In this document: piece by piece, positions 46,800 through 56,016 of the stretch
Numbering within the stretch: the stretch's first letter is position 1
How the letters are laid out: the number at the start of each line of letters is the position of its first letter
Source: Chitinophaga polysaccharea
GTDB taxonomy: Bacteria > Bacteroidota > Bacteroidia > Chitinophagales > Chitinophagaceae
DNA length: 64,000 nt
NCBI RefSeq assembly: GCF_902150045.1
Contig: NZ_CABFVU010000001.1
Coordinates: forward strand, 744,001-808,000
Reading direction: 5' to 3'
Made by a program: the position numbers and the translations under genes
Notes under the pieces: model-generated
What the model saw: only the letters and a program-made list of their open reading frames with translations
Database searches by the model: none
What the model was told of the DNA's origin: nothing

Positions 46800-49172
46800 A
46801 TGAGAAAATGGGTACTGCCCGCCATTATTTTTTTATCAGCCAACCGCCTCTGCGCCCAGCAGGCAGCACCGCTTACGGTAGAAAAGATCATGCGCGATCC
46901 CAAATGGATAGGAACTTCTCCTGATAACGTTTTCTGGGGGCCCGACAACCAGACCGTTTACTTCAGCTGGAACCCGGATAAACAACTGAGTGATTCCCTT
47001 TACTATGCCGGTGTAAAGAACAACACACCCCGAAAAACAATAGCGGATGAACGTTCGCTGATTAATGCCAGGGCCGCCGGCGCGTGGAGCGCAGACCGGT
47101 CGTTGCTTGCTTATTCCTATGAAGGCGATATTTATTTACTGGAGATAAAAACCGGTAAAACCACGCGCATCACCAATACCAAAGCCGTTGAGTTTTACCC
47201 GGCTTTCAGTTTCAGTGGTAAACAGGTGGTGTTCAGGCAAAACCGCGACCTGTACGGATGGGAGAAAGCCTCCGGCCTTATCAGCCAGCTTACCAGTTTT
47301 GAAACGGGTAGCAAACCTGCCGATAAAGACGAAAGCAAATCCGGCAACCAGGAAGAACAATTCCTGAAAGCCCAGCAGCTGGAACTGATGCAGGTGGTGC
47401 GTGATAAGAAAACAAAAAGAGATGCCGCTGAAGCCTTCGATAAAGCACATGATCCCAAACCATTGAGATCACTGTACCTCCAGAATAAAAGACTAAGGGA
47501 CGTACAGATCAGCACAGACGGGCGCTTCATTACATACAGCCTGTTCGCTGCTCCTGCCGATGCCCGCAATACCATTGTGCCCGAGTTTGTAACCGCTTCC
47601 GGCTTCACCACCGATATCGCCGCCCGCGATAAAGTAGGCGCGCCACAGGGCAGCTTTGAAAGCTTTGTTTACGACCGGCAGCGCGATACCGTACTCCCCA
47701 TCAAAATCTCAGATCTCCCCGGCATCAAAGACCAGCCCGATTACGTTAAGGACTACACGAAAAAAGATACGCCCAAAGTAAGGGAAGTGATCGTGAACGG
47801 TCCATACTGGTCGGATAAAGGCACGCATGCTATCGTTGACATCCGTTCGCAGGACAACAAAGACCGCTGGATCGCCTTACTGGACGGGGCTACCGGAACA
47901 CTGAAAACCATCAATCGCCAGCGCGATGAAGCCTGGATAGCCGGTCCTGGTATTGGCTGGAGCATGGGCGGCGCCAACCTCGGGTGGATAGATGAAAACA
48001 TCTGCTGGTTCCAGTCTGAAGCCACCGGTTACTCCCACCTGTATACCGCCAATGTGACTAGTGGCGATGTGAAACCACTCACCAGCGGCAATTATGAAGT
48101 ACAAACCGCACAACTATCTCCCGATAAAAAATATTTCTATATCACCACCAACGAAGTACATCCCGGCGAACAGCAATATTATCGTTTAGCCGTTGCCGGT
48201 GGAAAGGCGGAAAAGATCACCACCATGCCCGGCGCCAATGATGTAAGCATATCACCCGATGGCAAATGGATCGCCTTCCGCTATTCCTATTCCAACAAGC
48301 CCTGGGAATTATATCTGCAACCCAATACCCCGGGCTCGAAACCGGTACAGGTAACCAACCTGGCACAGTCGGACGAATTCAGGTCATACCCCTGGCGCGA
48401 TCCGCAGGTAATCACTTTTACTGCCCGCGATAACCAGCCCGTATACGCCCGCCTGTACACGCCCGACCCTGCTAAAAATAATGGCGCCGCGGTGATCTTT
48501 GTGCATGGCGCCGGCTATTTACAGAATGCGCATAAATGGTGGAGCTCCTATTTCAGGGAATACATGTTTCATAACCTGCTTACCGATAAAGGCTATACGG
48601 TGCTGGACATGGATTACCGCGGCAGTGCAGGCTACGGCCGCAACTGGCGGACCGGCATTTATCGCCATATGGGCGGGAAAGACCTGGATGACGAAGTGGA
48701 CGGCGCAAAATATCTGGCAGAAAAATTGCAGGTGGACGCCCGTCGTATTGGTATCTACGGAGGCAGTTACGGCGGCTTTATGACGCTGATGGCCCTTTTC
48801 ACCCAGCCAGATGTGTTCGCATCCGGCGCTGCATTGCGGTCGGTAACGGACTGGGCCCATTACAATCACGGCTATACGAGCAATATATTAAATGAGCCGT
48901 TCACTGACAGTATTGCCTACCGCAGGTCTTCGCCCATCTATTTTGCAGAAGGACTGAAAGGCAAACTGCTGATGTGTCATGGCATGGTAGATACCAATGT
49001 GCATTTCCAGGATATTGTGCGCCTGTCACAACGCCTGATAGAATTAGGGAAGAATAACTGGGAACTGGCAGTATATCCTGTAGAAGATCACGGATTTACT
49101 ACCCCCAGCAGCTGGACAGATGAATATAAAAGAATACTTTTGCTCTTCGAGAGTACGCTCTTGAAGAGATGA
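46800..49172 (+). CDS. S9 family peptidase (prolyl oligopeptidase/DPP IV-like)
   Basis: A 790-residue exported peptidase with a signal peptide (MRKWVLPAIIFLSANRLCAQ). An N-terminal beta-propeller with WD-like repeats (WGPDNQTVYFSW, WSADRSLLAYSYEGDIYLL, SISPDGKWIAFRYS) precedes the alpha/beta-hydrolase domain. The catalytic triad is Ser656 (GGSYGGFM), Asp731 (MVDTNVHF) and His764 (EDHGF). It probably cleaves small peptides in the periplasm. It appears monocistronic and is followed by a terminator. Confidence 0.95.
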   Translation: MRKWVLPAIIFLSANRLCAQQAAPLTVEKIMRDPKWIGTSPDNVFWGPDNQTVYFSWNPDKQLSDSLYYAGVKNNTPRKTIADERSLINARAAGAWSADRSLLAYSYEGDIYLLEIKTGKTTRITNTKAVEFYPAFSFSGKQVVFRQNRDLYGWEKASGLISQLTSFETGSKPADKDESKSGNQEEQFLKAQQLELMQVVRDKKTKRDAAEAFDKAHDPKPLRSLYLQNKRLRDVQISTDGRFITYSLFAAPADARNTIVPEFVTASGFTTDIAARDKVGAPQGSFESFVYDRQRDTVLPIKISDLPGIKDQPDYVKDYTKKDTPKVREVIVNGPYWSDKGTHAIVDIRSQDNKDRWIALLDGATGTLKTINRQRDEAWIAGPGIGWSMGGANLGWIDENICWFQSEATGYSHLYTANVTSGDVKPLTSGNYEVQTAQLSPDKKYFYITTNEVHPGEQQYYRLAVAGGKAEKITTMPGANDVSISPDGKWIAFRYSYSNKPWELYLQPNTPGSKPVQVTNLAQSDEFRSYPWRDPQVITFTARDNQPVYARLYTPDPAKNNGAAVIFVHGAGYLQNAHKWWSSYFREYMFHNLLTDKGYTVLDMDYRGSAGYGRNWRTGIYRHMGGKDLDDEVDGAKYLAEKLQVDARRIGIYGGSYGGFMTLMALFTQPDVFASGAALRSVTDWAHYNHGYTSNILNEPFTDSIAYRRSSPIYFAEGLKGKLLMCHGMVDTNVHFQDIVRLSQRLIELGKNNWELAVYPVEDHGFTTPSSWTDEYKRILLLFESTLLKR

Positions 49173-49220
49173 TTGCATTTTAATTTTTTTTATTTAGTTC
49201 TATCTCAATAAAAAAAATAT

Positions 49221-49300
49221 AAAAGGGAATACGGTGAATGATGCAGGCGAATGTTAAGGAATCTTAATTTTCGTCAATATCGTTTCCGTATTCCCTTTTT
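49221..49300 (+). terminator. Terminator after the S9 peptidase gene
   Basis: AAAAGGGAATACGG pairs perfectly with CCGTATTCCCTTTT, separated by about 50 nt that may fold separately, and T residues follow. The large loop is unusual. The 135 bp from there to glmS hold no recognised element. Confidence 0.6.
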
Positions 49301-49434
49301 CATTTTACATTAGACGATGTAGAATACTATGTAGACCATATCTTTAATTAAACAATATTCACATTTCCTGATGTGATCTTAACATTTTAATGCGATATTG
49401 CAATGATAAAACCTAGCACAAATCCAAAAACCTT

Positions 49435-51270
49435 ATGTGTGGAATAGTAGCTTATATCGGGCAGAGAGAAGCCTACCCGGTAGTATTAAAAGGCCTCAAA
49501 AGACTGGAATACCGCGGATACGACAGCGCGGGAGTAGCCCTGATCAACAACGGGCTTCAAGTATACAAGAAAAAAGACAAAGTTGCCGCCCTCGAAGCAT
49601 TTGTTGAGGGAAAAGACCTGAGGAGCCATATTGCCATCGGGCATACCCGCTGGGCTACACATGGTGAGCCATGCGACCGGAATGCGCATCCGCATTTATC
49701 AGGCGACGGTAAACTGGCCATGATCCACAATGGCATCATTGAAAACTATGTACAGCTGAAACAGGAGCTCGTCAATCAGGGCCACGTTTTTCATAGTGAT
49801 ACCGACACCGAAGTACTGCTTCATTTTATCGAGGAGATCAAAAAACAAAACCAGTGCTCACTGGAAGAAGCCCTGCGCATCGCTTTAAAAAGAGTAGTAG
49901 GCGCTTATGTGATTGTATTGATCGATGAAGAGAACCCCGATACACTGATCGCTGCCCGTAAGGGAAGTCCGCTCGTAATTGGCGTAGGCAAGGGCGAGCA
50001 TTTCCTGGCCTCCGACGCCTCCCCCATCATTGAATACACCAAAGAAGTAGTGTATGTGAATGATTACGAAATTGCCATCATCAAAGCGGATGAGCTGATC
50101 CTGAAAAATATTTCCAATGAAAGGCAAACGCCTTACATTCAAAAGCTGGATATAGAGCTGGCCGCCATTGAGAAAGGAGGCTACGCACACTTCATGCTGA
50201 AAGAGATCTTTGAACAGCCCCAAACCATCTTCGATAGTTTACGCGGCCGTCTTGATGCAAAGAAAGGCACGCTCACCATGGGCGGTATGCGCGAATATGC
50301 GGATGTACTGAGCAATGCCAAACGTATCATCATTGTGGCCTGCGGCACCTCCTGGCACGCCGGCCTGGTGGCCGAATACATGATCGAAGAACTATGCCGT
50401 ATCCCCGTGGAAGTGGAATACGCCTCCGAGTTCCGTTACCGTAACCCGGTTGTAGGCCCCGGCGATGTGATCATTGCCGTATCCCAATCCGGCGAAACTG
50501 CCGATACACTGGTGGCCATTGAAAGCGCCAAAGAAAAAGGCGCCATCATCCTTGGCGTTTGTAACGTAGTAGGTTCTTCCATTGCACGCTTATCTCACGC
50601 AGGCGCCTATACGCACGCAGGCCCTGAAATAGGCGTGGCCAGTACCAAGGCCTTCACCGCCCAGCTGGCAGTGCTTTGCCTGGTAGGCCTCAAACTGGCC
50701 GCCGATAAAGGCACCATCACTCCTCAAAGGTTCCAGCACCTGCTCGATGAACTGGAACAGGTTCCTGAAAAAGTAGCTACCTCCCTTAAACTGGATGACC
50801 AGATCAAACAGGTGGCTGATAAATATAAAGACGCACGCGATTTCCTCTACCTGGGTCGTGGATACAACTTCCCGGTAGCCCTGGAAGGAGCGCTTAAACT
50901 GAAAGAAATTTCCTACATCCACGCGGAGGGTTATCCCGCTGCGGAAATGAAGCATGGCCCTATTGCACTGGTAGATGAAAACCTGCCGGTAGTAATTGTT
51001 GCCACGAAAGACAGCTACTATGAAAAAGTAGTGTCCAACATCCAGGAAATCAAAGCCCGTAAAGGTAAAGTGATAGCCGTTGTAACAGAAGGCGACAACA
51101 CCATCCCCCCTATGGCGGATGATGTGATTTTTGTGCCTGCGGCAGATGAAATGGTAGCACCCATCATCTCTGTAGTGCCGTTACAACTGCTCGCTTATCA
51201 TATAGGCGTGCTCAAAGGCCTGGACGTTGATAAGCCCAGGAACCTTGCAAAATCAGTTACAGTAGAATAA
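49435..51270 (+). CDS. glmS: Glutamine--fructose-6-phosphate aminotransferase (isomerizing)
   Basis: A 611-residue enzyme that makes glucosamine 6-phosphate from fructose 6-phosphate and glutamine, the entry to amino-sugar synthesis for peptidoglycan and LPS. The mature N-terminal nucleophile is Cys2 (MCGIVAYIG), with HTRWATHGEP and the NHNGIIENY-like block of the glutaminase domain. Two SIS domains follow (CGTSWHAGL, SQSGETADTLVAIESA, LGRGYNFPVALEGALKLKEISYIHAEGYPAAEMKHGP). It ends KSVTVE, as in the family. No glmS ribozyme-like leader was recognised. Confidence 0.98.
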   Translation: MCGIVAYIGQREAYPVVLKGLKRLEYRGYDSAGVALINNGLQVYKKKDKVAALEAFVEGKDLRSHIAIGHTRWATHGEPCDRNAHPHLSGDGKLAMIHNGIIENYVQLKQELVNQGHVFHSDTDTEVLLHFIEEIKKQNQCSLEEALRIALKRVVGAYVIVLIDEENPDTLIAARKGSPLVIGVGKGEHFLASDASPIIEYTKEVVYVNDYEIAIIKADELILKNISNERQTPYIQKLDIELAAIEKGGYAHFMLKEIFEQPQTIFDSLRGRLDAKKGTLTMGGMREYADVLSNAKRIIIVACGTSWHAGLVAEYMIEELCRIPVEVEYASEFRYRNPVVGPGDVIIAVSQSGETADTLVAIESAKEKGAIILGVCNVVGSSIARLSHAGAYTHAGPEIGVASTKAFTAQLAVLCLVGLKLAADKGTITPQRFQHLLDELEQVPEKVATSLKLDDQIKQVADKYKDARDFLYLGRGYNFPVALEGALKLKEISYIHAEGYPAAEMKHGPIALVDENLPVVIVATKDSYYEKVVSNIQEIKARKGKVIAVVTEGDNTIPPMADDVIFVPAADEMVAPIISVVPLQLLAYHIGVLKGLDVDKPRNLAKSVTVE

Positions 51271-51288
51271 AGAAAATGGAGATACCTT

Positions 51289-51332
51289 ATCTGGTTATTT
51301 TATTATCTGCACGCATAATAAAATAACCAGAT
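51289..51332. terminator. Perfect hairpin between glmS and the DUF4954 gene
   Basis: ATCTGGTTATTTTATTAT and its exact complement form an 18-bp stem with loop CTGCACGC, 18 nt after the glmS stop and 27 nt before the next ATG. There is no T run after it, so it may be a processing or attenuation structure rather than a plain terminator. Confidence 0.6.
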
Positions 51333-51359
51333 GGTCATTTCCCTAAATGATGTATCCTC

Positions 51360-53552
51360 ATGAATAATATCCAAAAAAGACCCCTCTCTGATCTGGGGTA
51401 TAATTTCATTGAAACCACGTTACCGGAAGGCAAAGACGAATACTATCTCCGTAATGAACAATGGAGCAGAAGAGACAAATACAGGAAATTAACCGCACAT
51501 GAAATAGAATCGCTGGTACGTAATGATAATACCTCCGATGACTGGAATATTATTTTTGTTTCCGACGAATTTGATCCGCAACTGGTACAGCACTGCCACT
51601 TTTTCGGGATGGTGCGTATCGGCAAACTGGAGCCCTACTACCTGGAGTTCCACAACCTGCGGATGCCGGTAGGACTGTACAACAGCACCATCTGCGCCTG
51701 CGATTTCGGCGACAATGTAGTGGTGCATAATGTAAACTACCTGTCGCATTATATTCTCGGCAATGAAGTGATTGTAGCCAATGTAAATGAAATGGCTACC
51801 ACTGATTACGCCAAATTCGGAAACGGCATCGTAAAGGAAGGGGAAAACGAAAGCGGGCGCATCTGGATGGAATTATGCAATGAAAACGGCGGCAGAAGCG
51901 TAATGCCGTTTGATGGCATGCTCCCCGGAGACGCTTACCTGTGGACCCGCTACCGCGACGATGAACAACTGCAGCAACAGTTCAAAACATTCACAGAAAA
52001 ACAATTTGATAAAAAACGCGGCTACTATGGTATGGTAGGTGATCGTACAGTGATCAAGAACTGTAAGATGATCAAAGACGTTACCATTGGTACGGATGCT
52101 TACCTGAAAGGCGCCAACAAACTGAAAAACCTTACCATCAACAGCAACAGCAAAGCCTCTTCACAGATCGGTGAGGGCTGCGAAATGGTGAATGGTATAA
52201 TTGGTTACGGCTGCCGCGTATTTTATGGCGTGAAAGCCGTTCGCTTTGTAATGGCCTCCCACTCACAACTGAAATACGGCGCCAGGCTGATCAACTCCTA
52301 CCTTGGCAACAACGCCACTATTTCCTGCTGCGAAGTGCTCAACTCGCTCATCTTCCCCGCACATGAACAACATCATAATAACTCGTTCCTCTGTGCAGCG
52401 CTTATCATGGGGCAAAGCAATATGGCCGCCGGCGCTACCATCGGTTCCAATCACAACTCACGTGGGGCCGACGGTGAAATCATTGCCGGCAGGGGATTCT
52501 GGCCAGGCCTCTGCGTAAGCCTCAAACATAACTCCCGCTTCGCCAGCTTTACGCTCATTTCCAAAGGCAATTACATGTCGGAGCTGAATATCTCCATTCC
52601 ATTCAGCCTGGTGGTAAACGACGAACATGAAAACCGCCTGAAAATAATGCCGGGCTACTGGTTCCTCTACAATATGTACGCTATTGCGCGCAACTCCTGG
52701 AAATATGTAGACCGCGACAAACGCACCGATAAACAACAACTCATTGAATACGATTACCTGGCCCCTGATTCGGTAGAGGAAATATTCCAGGCACTGGCCA
52801 TCATGGAAACCGCCACCGGTAAAGCATGGTATGCCCTGGAGGAAAATATTCCCACAGGAGAGCTAACGGAACAGGATATACGCAATAAAGGAAAAGAACT
52901 GTTAAAAAATAACCCGGAAGAAGTAGCCGCACTGACCATTCTCTCCAAAGGTTTTGAAAACAGCTCCCGCGATGTGGAACTGCTGAAAGTACACAGGGCT
53001 TATCCATTGTTCAATGACATGGTGGTGCTGTATGCAGTAAAAAACATCCTGGCAGCAAAAAAATCTTCCTTTGCTGATTTACAGGATGCGGTTAAAACAG
53101 CCAAACGCGGCGATTGGCAAAACATTGGCGGGCAGCTGATGAAAGCAGAAACCGTGGCCGCCCTCAAAACAAAGATCCGGGAAAACAAGATCGCCAGCTG
53201 GCCTGAACTGCATACCGCCTATGAACAAATAGGCAAAGAATATGCAGCCGATAAATTACAACATGCCGTAGCCTGTTTACTGGAGCTCAAAAACAGCGAT
53301 CTTTCCGCCGCTAACCTGGCGCAATGGATGAACGATTCCGTTGCTACCATGGAATGGATCACCGCACAGATCAGGCGCTCCAGGGAAAAGGATTATAAAA
53401 ACCCTTTCCGTCAGCTGGCTTATGAAAGTGAGAAAGAAATGAACGCAGTAGTAGGCAGCCTGGAAGACAATAGTTTCATTAAACAAACCGCTGAAGACCT
53501 GGAAATATATAAATTGCAGGTAAATAAAACTATCAGCGAATGGCAGCTATAG
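51360..53552 (+). CDS. DUF4954 family protein (left-handed beta-helix, UDP-GlcNAc acyltransferase-like)
   Basis: A 730-residue cytosolic protein of a family found mainly in Bacteroidota. The central part (about residues 100-420) has hexapeptide-like turns: VGLYNSTICACDFGDNVVVHNVNYLSHYILGNEV, IGTDAYLKGANKLKNLTI, IGEGCEMVNGIIGYGCRVFYG and AAGATIGSNHNSRGADGE, as in left-handed beta-helix acyltransferases and sugar nucleotidyltransferases. The last ~280 residues are helical. The enzymatic role is unknown; the position behind glmS hints at amino-sugar metabolism but is not proof. It overlaps tag by 13 nt. Confidence 0.9.
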   Translation: MNNIQKRPLSDLGYNFIETTLPEGKDEYYLRNEQWSRRDKYRKLTAHEIESLVRNDNTSDDWNIIFVSDEFDPQLVQHCHFFGMVRIGKLEPYYLEFHNLRMPVGLYNSTICACDFGDNVVVHNVNYLSHYILGNEVIVANVNEMATTDYAKFGNGIVKEGENESGRIWMELCNENGGRSVMPFDGMLPGDAYLWTRYRDDEQLQQQFKTFTEKQFDKKRGYYGMVGDRTVIKNCKMIKDVTIGTDAYLKGANKLKNLTINSNSKASSQIGEGCEMVNGIIGYGCRVFYGVKAVRFVMASHSQLKYGARLINSYLGNNATISCCEVLNSLIFPAHEQHHNNSFLCAALIMGQSNMAAGATIGSNHNSRGADGEIIAGRGFWPGLCVSLKHNSRFASFTLISKGNYMSELNISIPFSLVVNDEHENRLKIMPGYWFLYNMYAIARNSWKYVDRDKRTDKQQLIEYDYLAPDSVEEIFQALAIMETATGKAWYALEENIPTGELTEQDIRNKGKELLKNNPEEVAALTILSKGFENSSRDVELLKVHRAYPLFNDMVVLYAVKNILAAKKSSFADLQDAVKTAKRGDWQNIGGQLMKAETVAALKTKIRENKIASWPELHTAYEQIGKEYAADKLQHAVACLLELKNSDLSAANLAQWMNDSVATMEWITAQIRRSREKDYKNPFRQLAYESEKEMNAVVGSLEDNSFIKQTAEDLEIYKLQVNKTISEWQL

Positions 53553-54106
53553 AAAAAATAAGATGCAGCTGGTCCAACAAAGACAAGCTGTACCAGGATT
53601 ACCACGATAAAGAATGGGGCACGCCCAGTCATGATGATCAGCATCTCTTCGAAATGTTATGTCTCGAAGGCGCACAGGCGGGCCTCAGCTGGTATACCGT
53701 ACTTACCAAAAGAGAGAATTACCGCAAAGCCTTTGATAACTGGGATGCTAAAAAAATAGCGAAATACAGCGAAAAAAAGGTGGAGCAGCTGATGCAGAAT
53801 GAAGGCATCATCCGCAACCGCCTTAAAATAAAGTCTGTTATCGGCAATGCAAAAGCATATCTCGCAGTTCAAAAGGAATTCGGCAGCTTCGACAAATACA
53901 TCTGGTCATTTGTAAACCACAAACCCATCGTAAACTACTACCGTAAAGGCATGCCCGGCATTCCTGCCAAAACAGCCATTTCCGATGCCATGAGCAAAGA
54001 CCTGCTGAAGCGGGGCTTCAAATTTGTGGGCTCCACTATCTGCTACGCCTATATGCAGGCTACCGGCATGGTGGATGACCACGCGGAGGATTGCTGGAAA
54101 AAATAG
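53540..54106 (+). CDS. tag: DNA-3-methyladenine glycosylase I
   Basis: A 188-residue repair enzyme that removes 3-methyladenine from DNA. The zinc-site residues of Tag lie in RCSWSNKD (Cys), YHDKEWG (His) and, at the C-terminus, DDHAEDCW (His and Cys). The HhH-type core shows FEMLCLEGAQAGLSWYTVLTKRENYRKAFDNWD and GFKFVGSTICYAYMQATGMVDDH. The start lies within the end of the DUF4954 gene, so translation is probably coupled. Confidence 0.97.
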   Translation: MAAIEKIRCSWSNKDKLYQDYHDKEWGTPSHDDQHLFEMLCLEGAQAGLSWYTVLTKRENYRKAFDNWDAKKIAKYSEKKVEQLMQNEGIIRNRLKIKSVIGNAKAYLAVQKEFGSFDKYIWSFVNHKPIVNYYRKGMPGIPAKTAISDAMSKDLLKRGFKFVGSTICYAYMQATGMVDDHAEDCWKK

Positions 54107-54140
54107 CGGGTTTTGTCTTGGAACCAAGACAAAATCCGCT
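54105..54140. terminator. Hairpin shared by the stops of tag and the peroxidase gene, related to a long palindrome
   Basis: AGCGGGTTTTGTCTTGG and CCAAGACAAAATCCGCT form a 17-bp stem with one G-T-type mismatch and loop AA. It overlaps both converging stop codons and can end transcription in both directions. The arm GCGG-TTTTGTCTTGGAA is the same as the outer end of the 199-bp element at 63122-63320. Confidence 0.75.
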
Positions 54141-55188
54141 ACTCTATCCGCACCTCGCTGAGTGCTGCATTGTTGATGAAAGTGTGATCGGTGAGGGTAT
54201 TCAAAAAGAAATACAGCTGCCGCTTTTCCTGGCCGGATAATTTAATTCCCTGTTTCACCAGCGGGTCGGTGGTGGGAGTAACCTTCACACCATGATCGTA
54301 GAAGTCAAATACCTGGAAAATATCGAAGAAACGGCCGTCGTGCATATAAGGGGCGCTTTTAAGGATATTGCGCAGGGAAGGTACTTTAAAATGAAGATTA
54401 TCATCTGTGTTACCTGTGATCTTCATCCTGCCCACATCATTTAATGCAGGTAAATAAGGTAACCCGTTACTGCGGTAGGTCAGGTCGGTGAATAACGGTT
54501 CTTTATGGCAGGCCGCGCACTTATCCCGGAAAACGGTATACCCTGCATTTTCTTCTGCTGTAAAAGCCACACCAGGTATTTTCAGCATCACGCTATCGTA
54601 CTTGGAACCCGCAGATACCATGGTGGCCACAAACTGTGTGAATGCCTTGAACATGCGCTCGCTGGTAATTTCTTCTGTACCAAAAGCGGCTTTGAACATC
54701 TTCCGGTACTGAGGGTCAGCCTGCATTTTCTGCATCAGTTCCTTCAGGTCTACCGCCATTTCGTTATGGTCCGTTAGGGGGGTGAGCGCCTGCAGTTCCA
54801 GGTGGTTTACACCGCCGTCCCACATGAATGCTTTTTGCCAGATCATATTAAAAAGCACCGGCACCGAGCGGATACCCTGCTGGCCTGCAACGCCATGCGC
54901 CAGTGCATGATCGAAATGGCCAAAGGCCGCAAACTGCTGGTGGCAGAAGCCACAGGAAACCGTGCTATCCTGCGAAAGACGATAATCATAAAACATAAAC
55001 CGCCCCAATGCCACACCTGGTTTGGTAAGCGGGTTACGCGTAAAATCATATACCGGGCGGGGAAAGTGGGCAGGCAGCTGCAGCAAAAAAGGCTCGGGCC
55101 CTTTTGTTATGCGTTTCTTTGTGCCAGCCTGCACCAGCGCCAGTAGCAGGCAAAACGTCCCGATGATATATAATGCCCTTTGATTCAA
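54139..55188 (-). CDS. Dihaem cytochrome c peroxidase family protein (MauG/MbnH-like)
   Basis: A 349-residue exported protein with a short N-terminal hydrophobic signal and two haem c motifs: Cys79-x2-Cys82-His83 (CGFCH) and Cys224-x2-Cys227-His228 (CAACH). It also has the typical SVPVLFNMIWQKAFMWDGGV and VPSLRNILKSAPYMHDGRF segments. The family includes H2O2-reducing peroxidases and MauG/MbnH-type enzymes that oxidise tryptophan in partner proteins. The gene follows an MbnP-like gene by five bases, so the MbnH-type role is likely but inferred from context. Confidence 0.92.
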   Translation of the reverse strand: MNQRALYIIGTFCLLLALVQAGTKKRITKGPEPFLLQLPAHFPRPVYDFTRNPLTKPGVALGRFMFYDYRLSQDSTVSCGFCHQQFAAFGHFDHALAHGVAGQQGIRSVPVLFNMIWQKAFMWDGGVNHLELQALTPLTDHNEMAVDLKELMQKMQADPQYRKMFKAAFGTEEITSERMFKAFTQFVATMVSAGSKYDSVMLKIPGVAFTAEENAGYTVFRDKCAACHKEPLFTDLTYRSNGLPYLPALNDVGRMKITGNTDDNLHFKVPSLRNILKSAPYMHDGRFFDIFQVFDFYDHGVKVTPTTDPLVKQGIKLSGQEKRQLYFFLNTLTDHTFINNAALSEVRIE

Positions 55189-55193
55189 TGTGG

Positions 55194-55949
55194 TTAATTA
55201 GAGATGCCTGTTATGTTAAACATATGCTGGTAATTACCGGCTACCTGTCTTGCTTTTACTCCCGGCGCCATGATCACTGTTATCTTCTTAAAACTCACCG
55301 TATCAGGTAAAAACCATTTTTCCACGTTGGCTGTAAGATTGATCTGTGGCTGGCGCTCAGCCGGGACGGTGAGCGGCTCCGGAAGTGGCAGCGTTACATA
55401 TTTCAACACCCCGTCTTTTGATTTATATCCCCCGCAATGAAATAGGAACTCCTGCATAGGTGTATTAACCGCAGGGGAATGGCCTTCTATCTGCGCCATG
55501 ATATAGCCGCTGTTCCAGGTCCAGAACATACCGGTTTCCACCGCCAGCGCACCGGACTGCACACCGCTTACGTTACGGATACTGTCTACCCCGATCAGGA
55601 AACGGATGCTTTTATAGGTGCCGGCAGGGATACTGTCCAGCCGGATATTTTTTGAACTGTCAATGGCATCATCTACCAGGAAATAAGCCGGGGGTAAAGT
55701 GACCACACTCCCATCGCTGGTTTCCAGTGAAAAATTGCTGAGAAAATAACGGAAACGGCTGATCGTAAATGTTTCGCCGGATGCGTTGGTATAGGTAGCC
55801 TGGTTCCTTACCAGCGGCTGCTGCCCCATCAGATGGGTGAACGACAATTGCAGGGAAAGTACAGGCCCGGAACCGGCAGGCGCCCCGGCAAATAACGTGG
55901 TTATAACCAGGAACCAGCAAGCATAGGAAGCAAAAATCCGCAAAATCAT
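55194..55949 (-). CDS. MbnP-like family protein
   Basis: A 251-residue exported protein with a signal sequence in the first ~28 residues. The beta-rich domain has the MbnP-type pattern LQLSFTHLMGQQPLV, ISRFRYFLSNFSLETSDG, IPAGTYKSIRFLIGVDSIRN, GMFWTWNSGYIMAQIEGHS and FLFHCGGY. In Methylosinus, MbnP binds copper and one of its tryptophans is converted to kynurenine by the dihaem enzyme MbnH. The pairing with a dihaem peroxidase gene five bases downstream repeats that arrangement. No methanobactin biosynthesis genes are present. Confidence 0.85.
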   Translation of the reverse strand: MILRIFASYACWFLVITTLFAGAPAGSGPVLSLQLSFTHLMGQQPLVRNQATYTNASGETFTISRFRYFLSNFSLETSDGSVVTLPPAYFLVDDAIDSSKNIRLDSIPAGTYKSIRFLIGVDSIRNVSGVQSGALAVETGMFWTWNSGYIMAQIEGHSPAVNTPMQEFLFHCGGYKSKDGVLKYVTLPLPEPLTVPAERQPQINLTANVEKWFLPDTVSFKKITVIMAPGVKARQVAGNYQHMFNITGISN

Positions 55950-56016
55950 GGTATCCTCTTTTGTGAAAGAAAGTTACAATGATTTTGCGGATTAAATATT
56001 AAAAAGAAGCCTCCGG

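Noticed and set aside
49301..49434. glmS ribozyme in the leader of glmS
   Set aside because: The leader is short and AT-rich, without the conserved ribozyme core; this riboswitch is typical of Gram-positive bacteria.
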